A stretch of DNA of 64,000 bases. Origin: Pseudomonas wadenswilerensis. Its GTDB lineage: Bacteria; Pseudomonadota; Gammaproteobacteria; Pseudomonadales; Pseudomonadaceae. This document shows, piece by piece, positions 9,001 to 16,766 of the stretch. The DNA lies in contig NZ_UIDD01000007.1 in NCBI RefSeq assembly GCF_900497695.1, positions 372,001-436,000 of the forward strand, written 5' to 3'. The translations under genes and the position numbers were made by a program. The number at the start of each line of letters is the position of its first letter. The first letter of the stretch is position 1. The notes under the pieces are model-generated. The model ran no database searches, was not told the DNA's origin, and worked only from the letters and a program-made list of their open reading frames with translations.

Positions 9001-12000
9001 CGCTGTCACGCAAGGCCCCGCCGTTGCTGTCGATGGCACCGGCCACGCTGATACCGTTGCTGTCCAGTTGCCCGCTGGCGACGGTCAGGCGGAACACCAG
9101 GGCGCCGGTACCGGAACCGGACAGGTAGTTGGCGTAGACCGTGGCGCCGGTATCCAGGGTGATCGCCAGGCGTGGCGTACCGCCGCTGGTGTCGACCAGC
9201 ATGTTCTCGCTGAAATTGACGGTGAAATCCAGGTGTTGGCCGGCGACATAGCTGCCATTGGCCGGCACGCCGACACTGGTGACTGTCGGCGCCACGCCAT
9301 CGATGACGATGCTGTCCTGGCCGCCGATGGAGTTGGCGCCACCCACGGTGGGCAGGGTCAGCACCGCATCGTCGCTGTGCACGCTTTTGATCGTCGCGCC
9401 GTTGAGGCTCAACGCGCCGGTGGAGGTGTAATCCAGGTCGGCGCTCAGGTCGCCGGCCTGGACCACATAACTGAAGGTCAGGGTGTTGCTGCCGGAGCCC
9501 GAAACATAGGACGCCAGGCGGTCGACCAGGCCGGTTTCCAGCAACAGGCTCGGCGCGCCGCCCGTGGTATCGACAACCACCGTCTGGTCGAAGGTGACGG
9601 TCACATTGATGACGTCGCCCACCTTGTAGCCGCCATTGGGGTTGCTGACCTGGACGTTGCTCACCAACGGATTGAGCGGGTTCACGTTCAGGTTGATGGT
9701 GTCGGTGTCGATCTGCGCGCCGCCGCTACCGTTAAAGCCCTGGTCGTTGCTGATGATCTGCAATGACGCCGGGCCGTTGAAGCCCGGGGTTGGGCTGAAG
9801 CTCAGGCCGTTGAGCGCGGCATTGATGCTGGCCAGGCTACCGGTGAAGATCATCGTCGCATCGGCTGACCCGTCACCGGTGGTGAAGCTCAGGCCGGCAA
9901 TCCCGGAGAGCGTGATCAGCCCGTTGTTGGCCACAAGCGTGACCTGCAGCGCACTGCTGCCGGCATCCACGTCACTGATGCTGATCAGGTTGCCGTTGCC
10001 GGCATTGAACACCAGCACGCTGTCCTGGGCGAAGGACTGGGTGCCTGGTACCGAGTTGAACGGCGCATCGTTGATTGCCGTCACCGCCAGGGTCAGCGTG
10101 GTGCTACTCGCCTCGGAGGTACCGGTACCGGAGTTGCCGGGGTCGATGCCGGTGTTGCCGCCGTCGTCGATGGCCACCGTCAGGGTGACGTTGGCGACCG
10201 AGTTGGCGGCGGTGAGGAAATTCACCTGGCTGGCGGCGATGAAGGCGTTGATATCGGCCAGGCCGCCCACCAGGGTCAGGCTGCCGGTGCCGGAACCGCC
10301 CACCGTAACACCGCTGCCGCTGGTTGCGTTCAGGCTGCCACTGGGCACCGAGAGGACGACCGTGACCGCGCCGCTGCCGGCGTCGACGTCGGTAAAGCTG
10401 ATGCCGGTGATGGCGCCAGGCTGGTCCTCGTTCACGGCAATGCTGCCCGGCGCGCTGATACTCGGTGCGTCGTTGACCGCCGTGACCTGCAAGGTCGTGA
10501 TGGTCGAGGCCGTGGCGCTGCTGGCGGTGTCGATGCTCACCATCAGGGTCACATTGGCAGTGGCGTTGCTGGCGGTGGTGAAGCTCAGGTTGCTGCCGGC
10601 AATGAAGGTGTTGATATTGGCGATAGTGCCGGTCAGGGTACGGGCCGAGCCCGTGCCACCGACCACCACCCCGCCGCCACTGATGGCCGACAAGGTACCG
10701 GAACCCACCGAGAAGGTTACCGTGGCCGTGCTTGAATCGGCATCGCTGAAGCTGATGCCGGTGACTGGGGTAGCCGTGTCTTCGCTGACCGACAGCGTCG
10801 CCGGAGCGCTGACCTGCGGCGTGTCATTGACCGCCGTGACGCTGACCGTCTTGGTCGCCACGGTGCTGTCCAGGCTGCCGTCGTTGATCTGGAAGCTGAC
10901 CGTACGGTTAGCGGTGCTTGGCGCGTCGGACAGGTTGGTGTAGTTCACCGCGCGCAGCGCCGCCTGCCATTGCGCCAGCGTGGCCGAGGCCCCTGCCGAG
11001 GTCAGGGTCAGCTCGCCGGTGGCAACGTTGTAGCTGGCGGAGATATTGCCCATGGTCGCCGGGTTGTTGCTAAACGCCAGGCGGTCCTCGGCGGTCTGCA
11101 GGTTGCCGGTGATGCTTACCGTGGCGCTGGCCAGGGTGGCGTTGTCGGAATCCGCCAGCGTCAACCCGCTGTCGATGATCACCGGGGTCGAGACGACATT
11201 ATTGCCTTCGCTGAACGCGGTGGTGCCGCCGCTGGTGGTGACCTGCGGGGCATCGTTGACTGCGGTGACGGTCACACTGGCCGTGTCGCTGGCGACCGAA
11301 AAGGCGCCGGTACCACCGGACAGCGCGGTGTCCACCTTGGTGCCCTGCTGCCCTGCCGTCAGGCCGGACTGGTCCCAGGCCCGGTAGGTCAGGGTGGCCG
11401 TGGTGCCATTGGCACCGTCCGGGACGAAACGGACCTTGTCGGTGGCCCGCAACAGCAGTGCGCTGTTGGCTGCCACGCTACCGACGGCGTTCCAGGTGCT
11501 GCCGTCGAGGCTGTACTGCCAGGTGCCGTTGCCGCTGGTGAGCCCGGTGATGGCGATACCCTGCAGCGCGCCGCTGTCGACATCGCTGATGCTGGCCCCG
11601 ACCACGCTGGCAACCGTCTGCCCGGCGTTGTTGATCGCACCGTCGCTCAACGGTGTGAGCGACGGTGCGGCCGGGGTCAGCACCGGTGCATCGTTGAGTG
11701 TGGTGACGCTCAGCGTGGCCTGGGCGATGCCGCTGGAAAACGCGAGGCTGCCACCATTGCTGCTGGTGTCGGCGGTATTGCGGGTGCTGTTGGTCGACGC
11801 CGTGCCGCTGCTCCGGTCCCAGGCGCGGAACGACAGGCTGACGTTCTCGCCATTGCCCTGGTCGGGCACATAGCGCAGGTAGCTGCTGCTCGACAGCAGC
11901 AAGGCGGCATTGCCCGCGACTGCGCCCACCGCGTTCCAGGTCAGGCCATCGGTGGAGTACTGCCAGGTGCCGTTGCCGCTACTACCGGTCAGGGCAATCC

Positions 12001-15000
12001 CGGACAGCGCACCGGCATCGTCATCTGCATAGGTCAGCCCGCCGAGGATGGTCGAGACCAGCACGCCGGAGGTCGTTGTGTTCTCGTCGGTGCCGGGCAG
12101 TGCGTACGGCCCGCCGGACAGCGTCGGCGCATCGTTGACCGCCACCACCGTCACTGTGCTGGCGATCGCCAGCACCTGGGTGTCGACGCCGCCATTGCTG
12201 GTGCCGCCGGTGTCGCGGATGCTGGTCAGGGTCACCACCCGGCTGGTGGTGTCAGGGGTCTGGCTGCTGTTGCGGTAGGCCAGGCCGTCGACCAGGGTCT
12301 GAGTCGCCGCCGTGGTGATACCGCCAACCTTGCTCAGGGTCACGGTAGCGGTGCTGCCGGTAATGTTCACCAGGTAGCTCATGCTATTGCCGGCGGTGGT
12401 GCCGGTCGTGCCGTTGAGCAGGACAATGGTGGTGCCGTCGACCACCAGCAGCTCGTCGCTGCCATTGCCCAGGTTGCCGACCGTGAGGATCAACTGGTCG
12501 ATATTCTGCCCCGCCTCCAGCGCACTGACGGTGACGCCGCTGAACAGGTCCGCCGCGCCACCGCCCTCGGTAAAGGTCGGGTTGTTCGGCGTCGCCACTA
12601 CCGTCGGCGCATCGTTGATCGCGGTGATGGCGACGGTGACGTTGGCGTTGCTGCTGGTACCGCCGTCGCCATCGTTGACGGTGACGCGCACGGTCCGGCT
12701 GGCGCTGGCGATGTCACCGGTATTGCTGTTGCTGTAGGTCAGGTTGCGCAGCAGCGCTTCGACGACGGCGGGCGTCGCGCTGGCGTTGAGGCTGATGACC
12801 AGGTTGCTGCCCCCGGTGCCGCCGGCCCAGGTGCCGATGGTCACGCCGGCATAGGTGATGTTGCTGCCCGATACGCCGATCTGGCCGGCACCCGAGCCCT
12901 GGTTGTGGACACTGAGCACGTCCTCCCCCGCCACGCCGTTGGCGACGATCGCTACGGTGACGTTGCCGCCGTTGAAGTCCGCCGAATCGGCATCGCTGAG
13001 GGTGGCATTGCTACCAGCATCGATCAGCACCGCAGTGCCGCCTTCGTTGAAACCGACCGAATCGCCATTGAGGTTGCCGACCACCGGCACGGCATTGCTG
13101 AGGGTGGTGAAGTTCAGCGTGGTGTTGTTCTTGATGCCCTTGAAAATCGCGCCATCGAGGTCGGCGAAGGTCTTGCTGTCGAAGCGAATGGCGTAGCCGG
13201 TCCCCATCGCCAGGGTGATCGACGGGTCGATGGTCCAGGTCGAGCCGGAACCGGTGATCTGCCCACTGCCGACTGCAATGGTTTCGACAATGGCGTTGTC
13301 GGAGGTGCGCACGATATAGAGGTTGCCGCTGCCCTTGACCACACTTTCGTTGAAGGTCAGCACGATGTTGGCCGTGGGCGAAACGTTCACCCCGTTGTCG
13401 CTCGGGGTGGAGCTGACCACGATGGGCGGGCGGTCGTTCTGAATGACGTAGGTGCCGGTGGAGGTGTTGATCCCGGCATACAGGTCGACGTCACCGTCGC
13501 CGTCGAAATCGGCGACCCGGTAGTTGGTGCCGCTGGTGTCGGTCAGGCTCACGCCGGCAAACGGCGAAGCGGCCTGGGCCATGATGCTGAACGTGCCGTC
13601 GCCATTGCTGCGCGCATACTGCCAGGCCGTGCCGTTGCCGCCGGTCTGGTAGAGGATGTCGGTATCGCCGTCGCTGTCGAAGTCGCCCACCACCAGGCGC
13701 GCACCAAAGACCGGTGCCGGGAAGGTGGCGCTCGACTGGCTGCTGAAGCTGCCGCCGTCGTTGCGGTAGTAGTTGCCGGTGGCGCCGTTGACCCCGGTGA
13801 GGATGTCCAGATCACCGTCACCGTCGAAATCGCCGACCCGGTAGGCGTTGCTGTTGTGGTCGGCGAAGCTCAGGCCGGCAAACGGCGAAACGGCCTGGGC
13901 CATGTGGGTGAAGGTAGCGTTGCCATTGTTGAGCGCATACTGCCACGCCGAGCCATTGCCGCCGGTCTGGTAGAGGATGTCGGCGTCGCCGTCGTTGTCG
14001 TAGTCGCCCACTACCATGCGCACGGCGAAACTCAGCGACGGAAAGGTGGCGTTCGATTGGCTGCTGAAACTGCCACCGTCGTTGCGAAAGTAGTTGCCTT
14101 GGCCGCCGTTCACCCCGACCAGCAGGTCGATATCGCCATCGCCGTCAAAATCCTCGGCGAACACGTTGTTACCCGCGGTGTCGCCCAGGCTCAGGCCGGC
14201 AAAGGGCGAGGCGGCCTGGGCCAGGAGGGTAAAGGTGCCGTCGCCGTTGCTGCGCGCATACTGCCAGGCCGTACCGTTGCCGCCGGTCTGGTAGAGGATG
14301 TCGGCATCGCCATCACCGTCAAAATCGCCCGCCACGGTACGCACACCGAACAGCGGCGCCGGAAAGGTAGCGGTAGAACCGGAGCTGAAGCTGGTGGCCA
14401 GCAGGCTCTGGTAGCCGCTCAACTGGGTGCCCAGGGAGGCGCTTTGCAGCACCCCGCTGCTGCGCTCCAGGGTCCAGTTGCCGCCCAGGGCCTGGGCCCC
14501 GGTGTCATCGACGGAGGCCGCGATATCGGCGCCGGTCAACGCCGCCAGCTGATCGACGAACGCCTGGCCGGCGCTGTCCTTGCCGACGCGACAGCCATAC
14601 AGCATCAGGTCGCCATCGGCCTTGAGCGCCGAGCCGATGCCTTGCAGGGCTGCGCTGTGCTCGGCCAGGTTGCTGCTGTCGAGCCAGACATTGCCGAGCT
14701 GTACGGTGCCCGATGCCCCGTGGGACAGCAGGTGGATGGTATCCAGGCCGTCGCGCCCTTTCAGGTAGTCGGCCATCTGTTGCAGGCCGTCCTTGCTCGG
14801 GTCGAGGATTACCACCTCGGTGCCGGCAAGCAGGCCGTTGATTAACTGTTGCGAGTCCTTGACCTGGCCATCGACGAACACCACTTCGTGGCGTTGTCCG
14901 GCCTGTTGGCTGCCAATGTCGGCGGAGGCCGGCGCAGCCTGTGCGTTGTGCTCGGCAGAAGCGCTGTCCTTGGCCGGCTCGGCTGTCGCCTCGGCCACGG

Positions 15001-15139
15001 CCTCCTGGGCAACGACCGCTACGGAGGCATCGAACATGATCCGCGGCTCCAGGGCGAACAGCAATGGTGCCTGGCCGCTGCCCGCAAGTGGCGTGGATTG
15101 CTGCGCCGCCTGACGCTTGAATCGCTCGATGAACTTCAT
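6008..15139 (-). CDS. Giant LEPR/DUF4347 repeat surface protein (putative adhesin)
   Basis: This 3043-residue protein has no classical signal peptide. Near the N-terminus is the motif LEPRIMFD (residues 30-37), the mark of LEPR-type giant secreted proteins. A DUF4347-like domain follows (about 85-245). About four FG-GAP/VCBS units with DFDGDGDADIL-type calcium loops lie at about 250-563. A Big_5-like domain is at about 567-684 and a chain of cadherin/VCBS-like domains marked by repeated NDAP at about 687-1813. Further Ig-like repeats marked by DTSGGTPRL and YVSGSG occupy about 1820-2863, and the C-terminal tail is low-complexity. No RTX nonapeptides are seen. The ATG at 15139 has GGAGG at ideal spacing. 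It lies among adaptor, M50-HlyD and TolC genes and is the likely exported substrate, probably a cell-surface adhesin. The adhesive role is inferred from architecture. Confidence 0.85.
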   Translation of the reverse strand: MKFIERFKRQAAQQSTPLAGSGQAPLLFALEPRIMFDASVAVVAQEAVAEATAEPAKDSASAEHNAQAAPASADIGSQQAGQRHEVVFVDGQVKDSQQLINGLLAGTEVVILDPSKDGLQQMADYLKGRDGLDTIHLLSHGASGTVQLGNVWLDSSNLAEHSAALQGIGSALKADGDLMLYGCRVGKDSAGQAFVDQLAALTGADIAASVDDTGAQALGGNWTLERSSGVLQSASLGTQLSGYQSLLATSFSSGSTATFPAPLFGVRTVAGDFDGDGDADILYQTGGNGTAWQYARSNGDGTFTLLAQAASPFAGLSLGDTAGNNVFAEDFDGDGDIDLLVGVNGGQGNYFRNDGGSFSSQSNATFPSLSFAVRMVVGDYDNDGDADILYQTGGNGSAWQYALNNGNATFTHMAQAVSPFAGLSFADHNSNAYRVGDFDGDGDLDILTGVNGATGNYYRNDGGSFSSQSSATFPAPVFGARLVVGDFDSDGDTDILYQTGGNGTAWQYARSNGDGTFSIMAQAASPFAGVSLTDTSGTNYRVADFDGDGDVDLYAGINTSTGTYVIQNDRPPIVVSSTPSDNGVNVSPTANIVLTFNESVVKGSGNLYIVRTSDNAIVETIAVGSGQITGSGSTWTIDPSITLAMGTGYAIRFDSKTFADLDGAIFKGIKNNTTLNFTTLSNAVPVVGNLNGDSVGFNEGGTAVLIDAGSNATLSDADSADFNGGNVTVAIVANGVAGEDVLSVHNQGSGAGQIGVSGSNITYAGVTIGTWAGGTGGSNLVISLNASATPAVVEALLRNLTYSNSNTGDIASASRTVRVTVNDGDGGTSSNANVTVAITAINDAPTVVATPNNPTFTEGGGAADLFSGVTVSALEAGQNIDQLILTVGNLGNGSDELLVVDGTTIVLLNGTTGTTAGNSMSYLVNITGSTATVTLSKVGGITTAATQTLVDGLAYRNSSQTPDTTSRVVTLTSIRDTGGTSNGGVDTQVLAIASTVTVVAVNDAPTLSGGPYALPGTDENTTTSGVLVSTILGGLTYADDDAGALSGIALTGSSGNGTWQYSTDGLTWNAVGAVAGNAALLLSSSSYLRYVPDQGNGENVSLSFRAWDRSSGTASTNSTRNTADTSSNGGSLAFSSGIAQATLSVTTLNDAPVLTPAAPSLTPLSDGAINNAGQTVASVVGASISDVDSGALQGIAITGLTSGNGTWQYSLDGSTWNAVGSVAANSALLLRATDKVRFVPDGANGTTATLTYRAWDQSGLTAGQQGTKVDTALSGGTGAFSVASDTASVTVTAVNDAPQVTTSGGTTAFSEGNNVVSTPVIIDSGLTLADSDNATLASATVSITGNLQTAEDRLAFSNNPATMGNISASYNVATGELTLTSAGASATLAQWQAALRAVNYTNLSDAPSTANRTVSFQINDGSLDSTVATKTVSVTAVNDTPQVSAPATLSVSEDTATPVTGISFSDADSSTATVTFSVGSGTLSAISGGGVVVGGTGSARTLTGTIANINTFIAGSNLSFTTASNATANVTLMVSIDTASSATASTITTLQVTAVNDAPSISAPGSIAVNEDQPGAITGISFTDVDAGSGAVTVVLSVPSGSLNATSGSGVTVGGSGTGSLTLVGGLADINAFIAASQVNFLTAANSVANVTLTVAIDDGGNTGIDPGNSGTGTSEASSTTLTLAVTAINDAPFNSVPGTQSFAQDSVLVFNAGNGNLISISDVDAGSSALQVTLVANNGLITLSGIAGLSFTTGDGSADATMIFTGSLASINAALNGLSFSPTPGFNGPASLQIISNDQGFNGSGGAQIDTDTINLNVNPLNPLVSNVQVSNPNGGYKVGDVINVTVTFDQTVVVDTTGGAPSLLLETGLVDRLASYVSGSGSNTLTFSYVVQAGDLSADLDYTSTGALSLNGATIKSVHSDDAVLTLPTVGGANSIGGQDSIVIDGVAPTVTSVGVPANGSYVAGQHLDFTVNFSENMLVDTSGGTPRLAITLDTGATVYANYLSGSGTGALVFRLTVASGQLDSNGISVAGAIDSNGGALRDSVGNTAVPTLNGVGSTSGVLVDAIVPSVATVSVPAAGAYNSGDVLSFTVNTSEAVSVDTSGGTPRLLLDIGGVTRYATYVSGSGSGALLFQYTVQAGDNDSNGISVAGSLDLNGATVGDAAANPLTLTLNNLGSTASVLVDTVVPQATGIVRVDASPSAADSVRYTVTFDENVSGVDVADFTLVLTGNAAASIASVTQVDGHTYTVLVNGLSGAGSVRLDLNGSATGIADAAGNGLSGGLAGAVYSIDRVAPSITHVEVPGNGSYVAGQNLDFTVHLDETVVVDTTGGTPRIAVTLDTGGTVYANYVSGSGSTALVFRLTVASGQLDSNGISVAGTLQLNGATLRDGLGNDAGTPLNGLPSTSGVLVDAIVPSVATVSVPAAGAYNSGDVLSFTVNTSEAVIVDTSAGTPRLLLNIGGVTRHATYVSGSGTGALLFQYTVQAGNNDANGIGVAGTLDLNGGAVRDGAGNSLNLSLNNLGSTLSVRVDTVAPQVADIVRVDVSPVASSSVRYTVTFDESVSGVDNPDFELMFSGTASGHIASVTQLNGRTYTVLVDGLTGVGTLRLDLKDSGTAIVDLAGNDLSGGLQGSVYSIDRVAPSVTAVEVPASGTYVAGQSLDFTVHLDEAVLVDTADGLPRLAINLGNGKVAYADYLSGSGSTALVFRMTVSSGQQGNNGISVGSLIELNGGSLRDALGNDLKAELNNIGSTGAVLIDARAPRPSTITLDGPSPTAEQTLSFTLTFDEAVSGVDAGDFSVASTGSASGNVQSLVQVDARTYRISVANISGQGSLGLRLNALGSGIQDQAGNALAVSLTGPAYVINAQDAGDPEYRIKVPEPSTVPPSTLAQPQVPLLPTQPTTSPLLPTPLFEVRTLGSGIAPLGSLFIHNGASAPSFIAQVFASSNNPGEGTGTGFLGFGGGDGGVFGSSSFSDIFTRQIPSEATELSVFDGKQWRGGEGRGAPGAPTLGQQLQAMNEADQRPVRELALALAQPTQIGPRA
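7224..9299. repeat. 1038-bp tandem repeat inside the giant surface-protein gene
   Basis: Two adjacent 1038-bp (346-codon) units, 7224-8261 and 8262-9299, align without gaps. For example, the segments starting at 7681 and 8719, and at 7802 and 8840, are nearly identical over about 100 bases. The same period extends partly into 6186-7223. Each unit encodes three Ig-like domains (residues about 1947-2639). Near-identity at the DNA level indicates recent duplication or gene conversion, and the region should vary in copy number between strains. Confidence 0.8.
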
Positions 15140-15232
15140 GCCCCGCCTCCTGCTGTGCAACCGCCCTGCCCACAGGCAGCAAACGGTGGAAAGTGGCGGC
15201 GGCCCAGCGGGGCCGCCACCGAACTGCGCTGA

Positions 15233-15772
15233 TCAGCTACGCGTAGGGAAGGTGCCTTCTAGCGCAATGATGTAGGTGACGCCCAGGTACGGATTACGGT
15301 TGCCGAATGGCTGGCCGCCGCCGGCCAGGCTCAGCGAGTTGGGGGCCAGGGTCACCGCACCGGTCATGTCGCTACCGTAGATGTTCACGGTGTTGCCGGC
15401 GGTATCGGCCGCGCGCGCCAGGTACAACGATTCGCTGCCCACGTCGCTGCTGCCGCCAACCGTCGAGATCACCTGCGCATGGCCGTGACTCGGCAGCTGG
15501 TTGTAGGTCAAGGCAATGTTCTCGACCCCGCCCACCTCGCCCAGATCGATATCGCTCAGGCCCGGCCCCTGCCCGGTTCCAATCGGGCTACGCCCGCGCA
15601 GGTCCGGCAGGCCGAAGGTGTTCTGGCCATTGCCGCCGTAGATCGTGCCAAGGATCGAAAACAGCGCCGCGTTCTGCGCGATAGGCAGGATCTGGGCCTG
15701 GCAGAGGGCATATCCGCGAGGCGCGAAATTGCCGCCGAACATCTTGATTTCACCGAGAAATGGTTCGCTCAT
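15233..15772 (-). CDS. Phage-tail-collar domain protein (Mdp-like)
   Basis: This 179-residue protein is of the tail-collar/microcystin-dependent-protein family. It begins with the typical FLGEIKMFGGNFAPRGYALC segment and continues with LFSILGTIYGG and FGLPDLRGRSPIG, the collar-domain core. A Gly/Ser-rich middle and a terminal NRNPYLGVTYIIAL motif follow. The ATG at 15772 follows AAGGAAA; the open frame reaches further upstream without a better site. No other phage structural genes are nearby, so this is a domesticated collar protein within the surface-protein operon (38 bases from the upstream gene, 93 bases from the giant gene). It may be exported by the same machine or decorate the giant protein; both are inference. 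Confidence 0.85.
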   Translation of the reverse strand: MSEPFLGEIKMFGGNFAPRGYALCQAQILPIAQNAALFSILGTIYGGNGQNTFGLPDLRGRSPIGTGQGPGLSDIDLGEVGGVENIALTYNQLPSHGHAQVISTVGGSSDVGSESLYLARAADTAGNTVNIYGSDMTGAVTLAPNSLSLAGGGQPFGNRNPYLGVTYIIALEGTFPTRS

Positions 15773-15810
15773 CGGGCATTTCCTTACGTTGCGTTGTTGG
15801 AATCTCGGGC

Positions 15811-16155
15811 CTAGCCGCAGACCGCCTGGGGCGGTGCTTGGCATTCGCGATGGATCACCACTTCGAGGGTGTGGCGCCCGTCTGCCTCAGGCAGTGTCGG
15901 GGTCATCAGCAACACCCACTGCTGCCCCGCCGGGCCACCCAGGCGATACACCGCCTGGGGCAGCCGCACGGCGGGAGGCAAGGCAAAAACCGCGCTATAG
16001 CATTCATAACGCGCGCTCATCGGCGTACCGTCGAGCACTTGCAGCAACGTCAGCGGCAGCGCCTGGTCCGCGGCGAGCCAGAGTACGAAACCCTGCACGG
16101 GTGCCTGGGCCAGTTCGTCGCGGCTGGGGATGAGGTAGAGATTCTGTTCGCTCAT
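15811..16155 (-). CDS. Small DUF6916-like protein
   Basis: This 114-residue protein has no signal peptide or membrane segment. It shows a beta-rich pattern (FVLWLAADQALPLTLLQV, YRLGGPAGQQWVLLMTP) like the small DUF6916-type proteins often encoded beside tail-collar proteins; this assignment is from memory and is tentative. Its start overlaps the stop of the acetyltransferase gene by 4 bases (ATGA), so translation is likely coupled. The collar gene starts 38 bases downstream. A role as chaperone or partner of the collar protein is plausible but not shown by the sequence. Confidence 0.65.
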   Translation of the reverse strand: MSEQNLYLIPSRDELAQAPVQGFVLWLAADQALPLTLLQVLDGTPMSARYECYSAVFALPPAVRLPQAVYRLGGPAGQQWVLLMTPTLPEADGRHTLEVVIHRECQAPPQAVCG

Positions 16156-16652
16156 GAGGCAATCCTGTCGGCGCGCACCGGTGCCTGGCGGCGCATGCGC
16201 AGGTAGACACCGGAAGTATTGATGGCCTCAAAACCGAACCGGGCATACAAGCGCAGCGCCGGGTTGTAGGGCTCGACCGACAACTCGACGGCCAGCCCGC
16301 GTTCATCGGCGCGCTGGAGCAGGTCCGTGAGCAAGCGGGTGCCAAGCCCCTGGCCGCGGCAAGCCGGCAGCAGGGCGATATCGATGAGGTTGAGGGTGGT
16401 CTGGCCCCAGAACAGGTACAAGCGGCCGATGGGCTGCCCGTCTTGTTCGATGAGGTAGAATTCGGCGTCGTGAAAATGTACTTGATAGTACTGGTGCTGA
16501 GCCTGGAACTGCTGGTCGAGAAAGACCGCAATGGCCTCGGCAGACCAGCCGCTAGGGGCCATTTCCTCGCTGCGAGTGCTGGCGTAGAGCATCCGCAGGA
16601 AATCCAGGTCGGCAGCTTCCATCCCTCGAAGGGACACCGCGAACTTCATCAT
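16152..16652 (-). CDS. GNAT-family N-acetyltransferase
   Basis: This 166-residue protein has the GNAT fold. The acetyl-CoA-binding motif is visible as IDIALLPACRGQGLGTRLL (the R/Q-x-x-G-x-G/A loop), followed by NPALRLYARFGFE, the conserved C-terminal arm. A GGGAAG site lies 9 bases before the first of two adjacent ATGs. It begins the segment of the operon containing the DUF6916-like, collar and giant surface proteins, and overlaps the next gene by 4 bases. Acetylation of an operon partner is possible, but a specific substrate cannot be read from the sequence. Confidence 0.85.
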   Translation of the reverse strand: MMKFAVSLRGMEAADLDFLRMLYASTRSEEMAPSGWSAEAIAVFLDQQFQAQHQYYQVHFHDAEFYLIEQDGQPIGRLYLFWGQTTLNLIDIALLPACRGQGLGTRLLTDLLQRADERGLAVELSVEPYNPALRLYARFGFEAINTSGVYLRMRRQAPVRADRIAS

Positions 16653-16719
16653 GAACGCAAACTTCCCTGTTTGGTTGGAACGCTTGGACCTGGAGCAAAA
16701 TGATCGGCTGATCAGTGTG

Positions 16720-16747
16720 GCATTAAACTGATGGCAGATTAGTCCAA
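16720..16747 (-). promoter_or_regulatory. Candidate sigma-70 promoter before the GNAT gene
   Basis: Read on the minus strand, TTGGAC (16742-16747) and TAATGC (16720-16725) are spaced by 16 bp in the 114-bp gap between the M50-HlyD gene and the acetyltransferase gene. Two palindromes, ATTGTTGAACAAT (16747-16759) and CTGATCAG (16708-16715), flank it. If real, the export genes and the cargo genes have separate transcripts as well as possible read-through. Confidence 0.3.
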
Positions 16748-16766
16748 TTGTTGAACAATCGCACGC

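Noticed and set aside
10970..14845. Plus-strand open frame of 1291 codons inside the giant surface-protein gene
   Set aside because: Antisense of a long repetitive gene; no start signal and no recognisable domain. The minus-strand frame has the domain architecture and an ideal ribosome-binding site.
6008..15139. LapA-type RTX adhesin
   Set aside because: No GGxGxDxLx nonapeptides, no LapG-like cleavage context recognised and no LapBCE-type ABC exporter genes in the window.
15233..15772. Prophage or phage-tail remnant
   Set aside because: Only a collar-domain protein is present; no capsid, tail-tube, integrase or lysis genes. Collar proteins of this type also occur outside phages.
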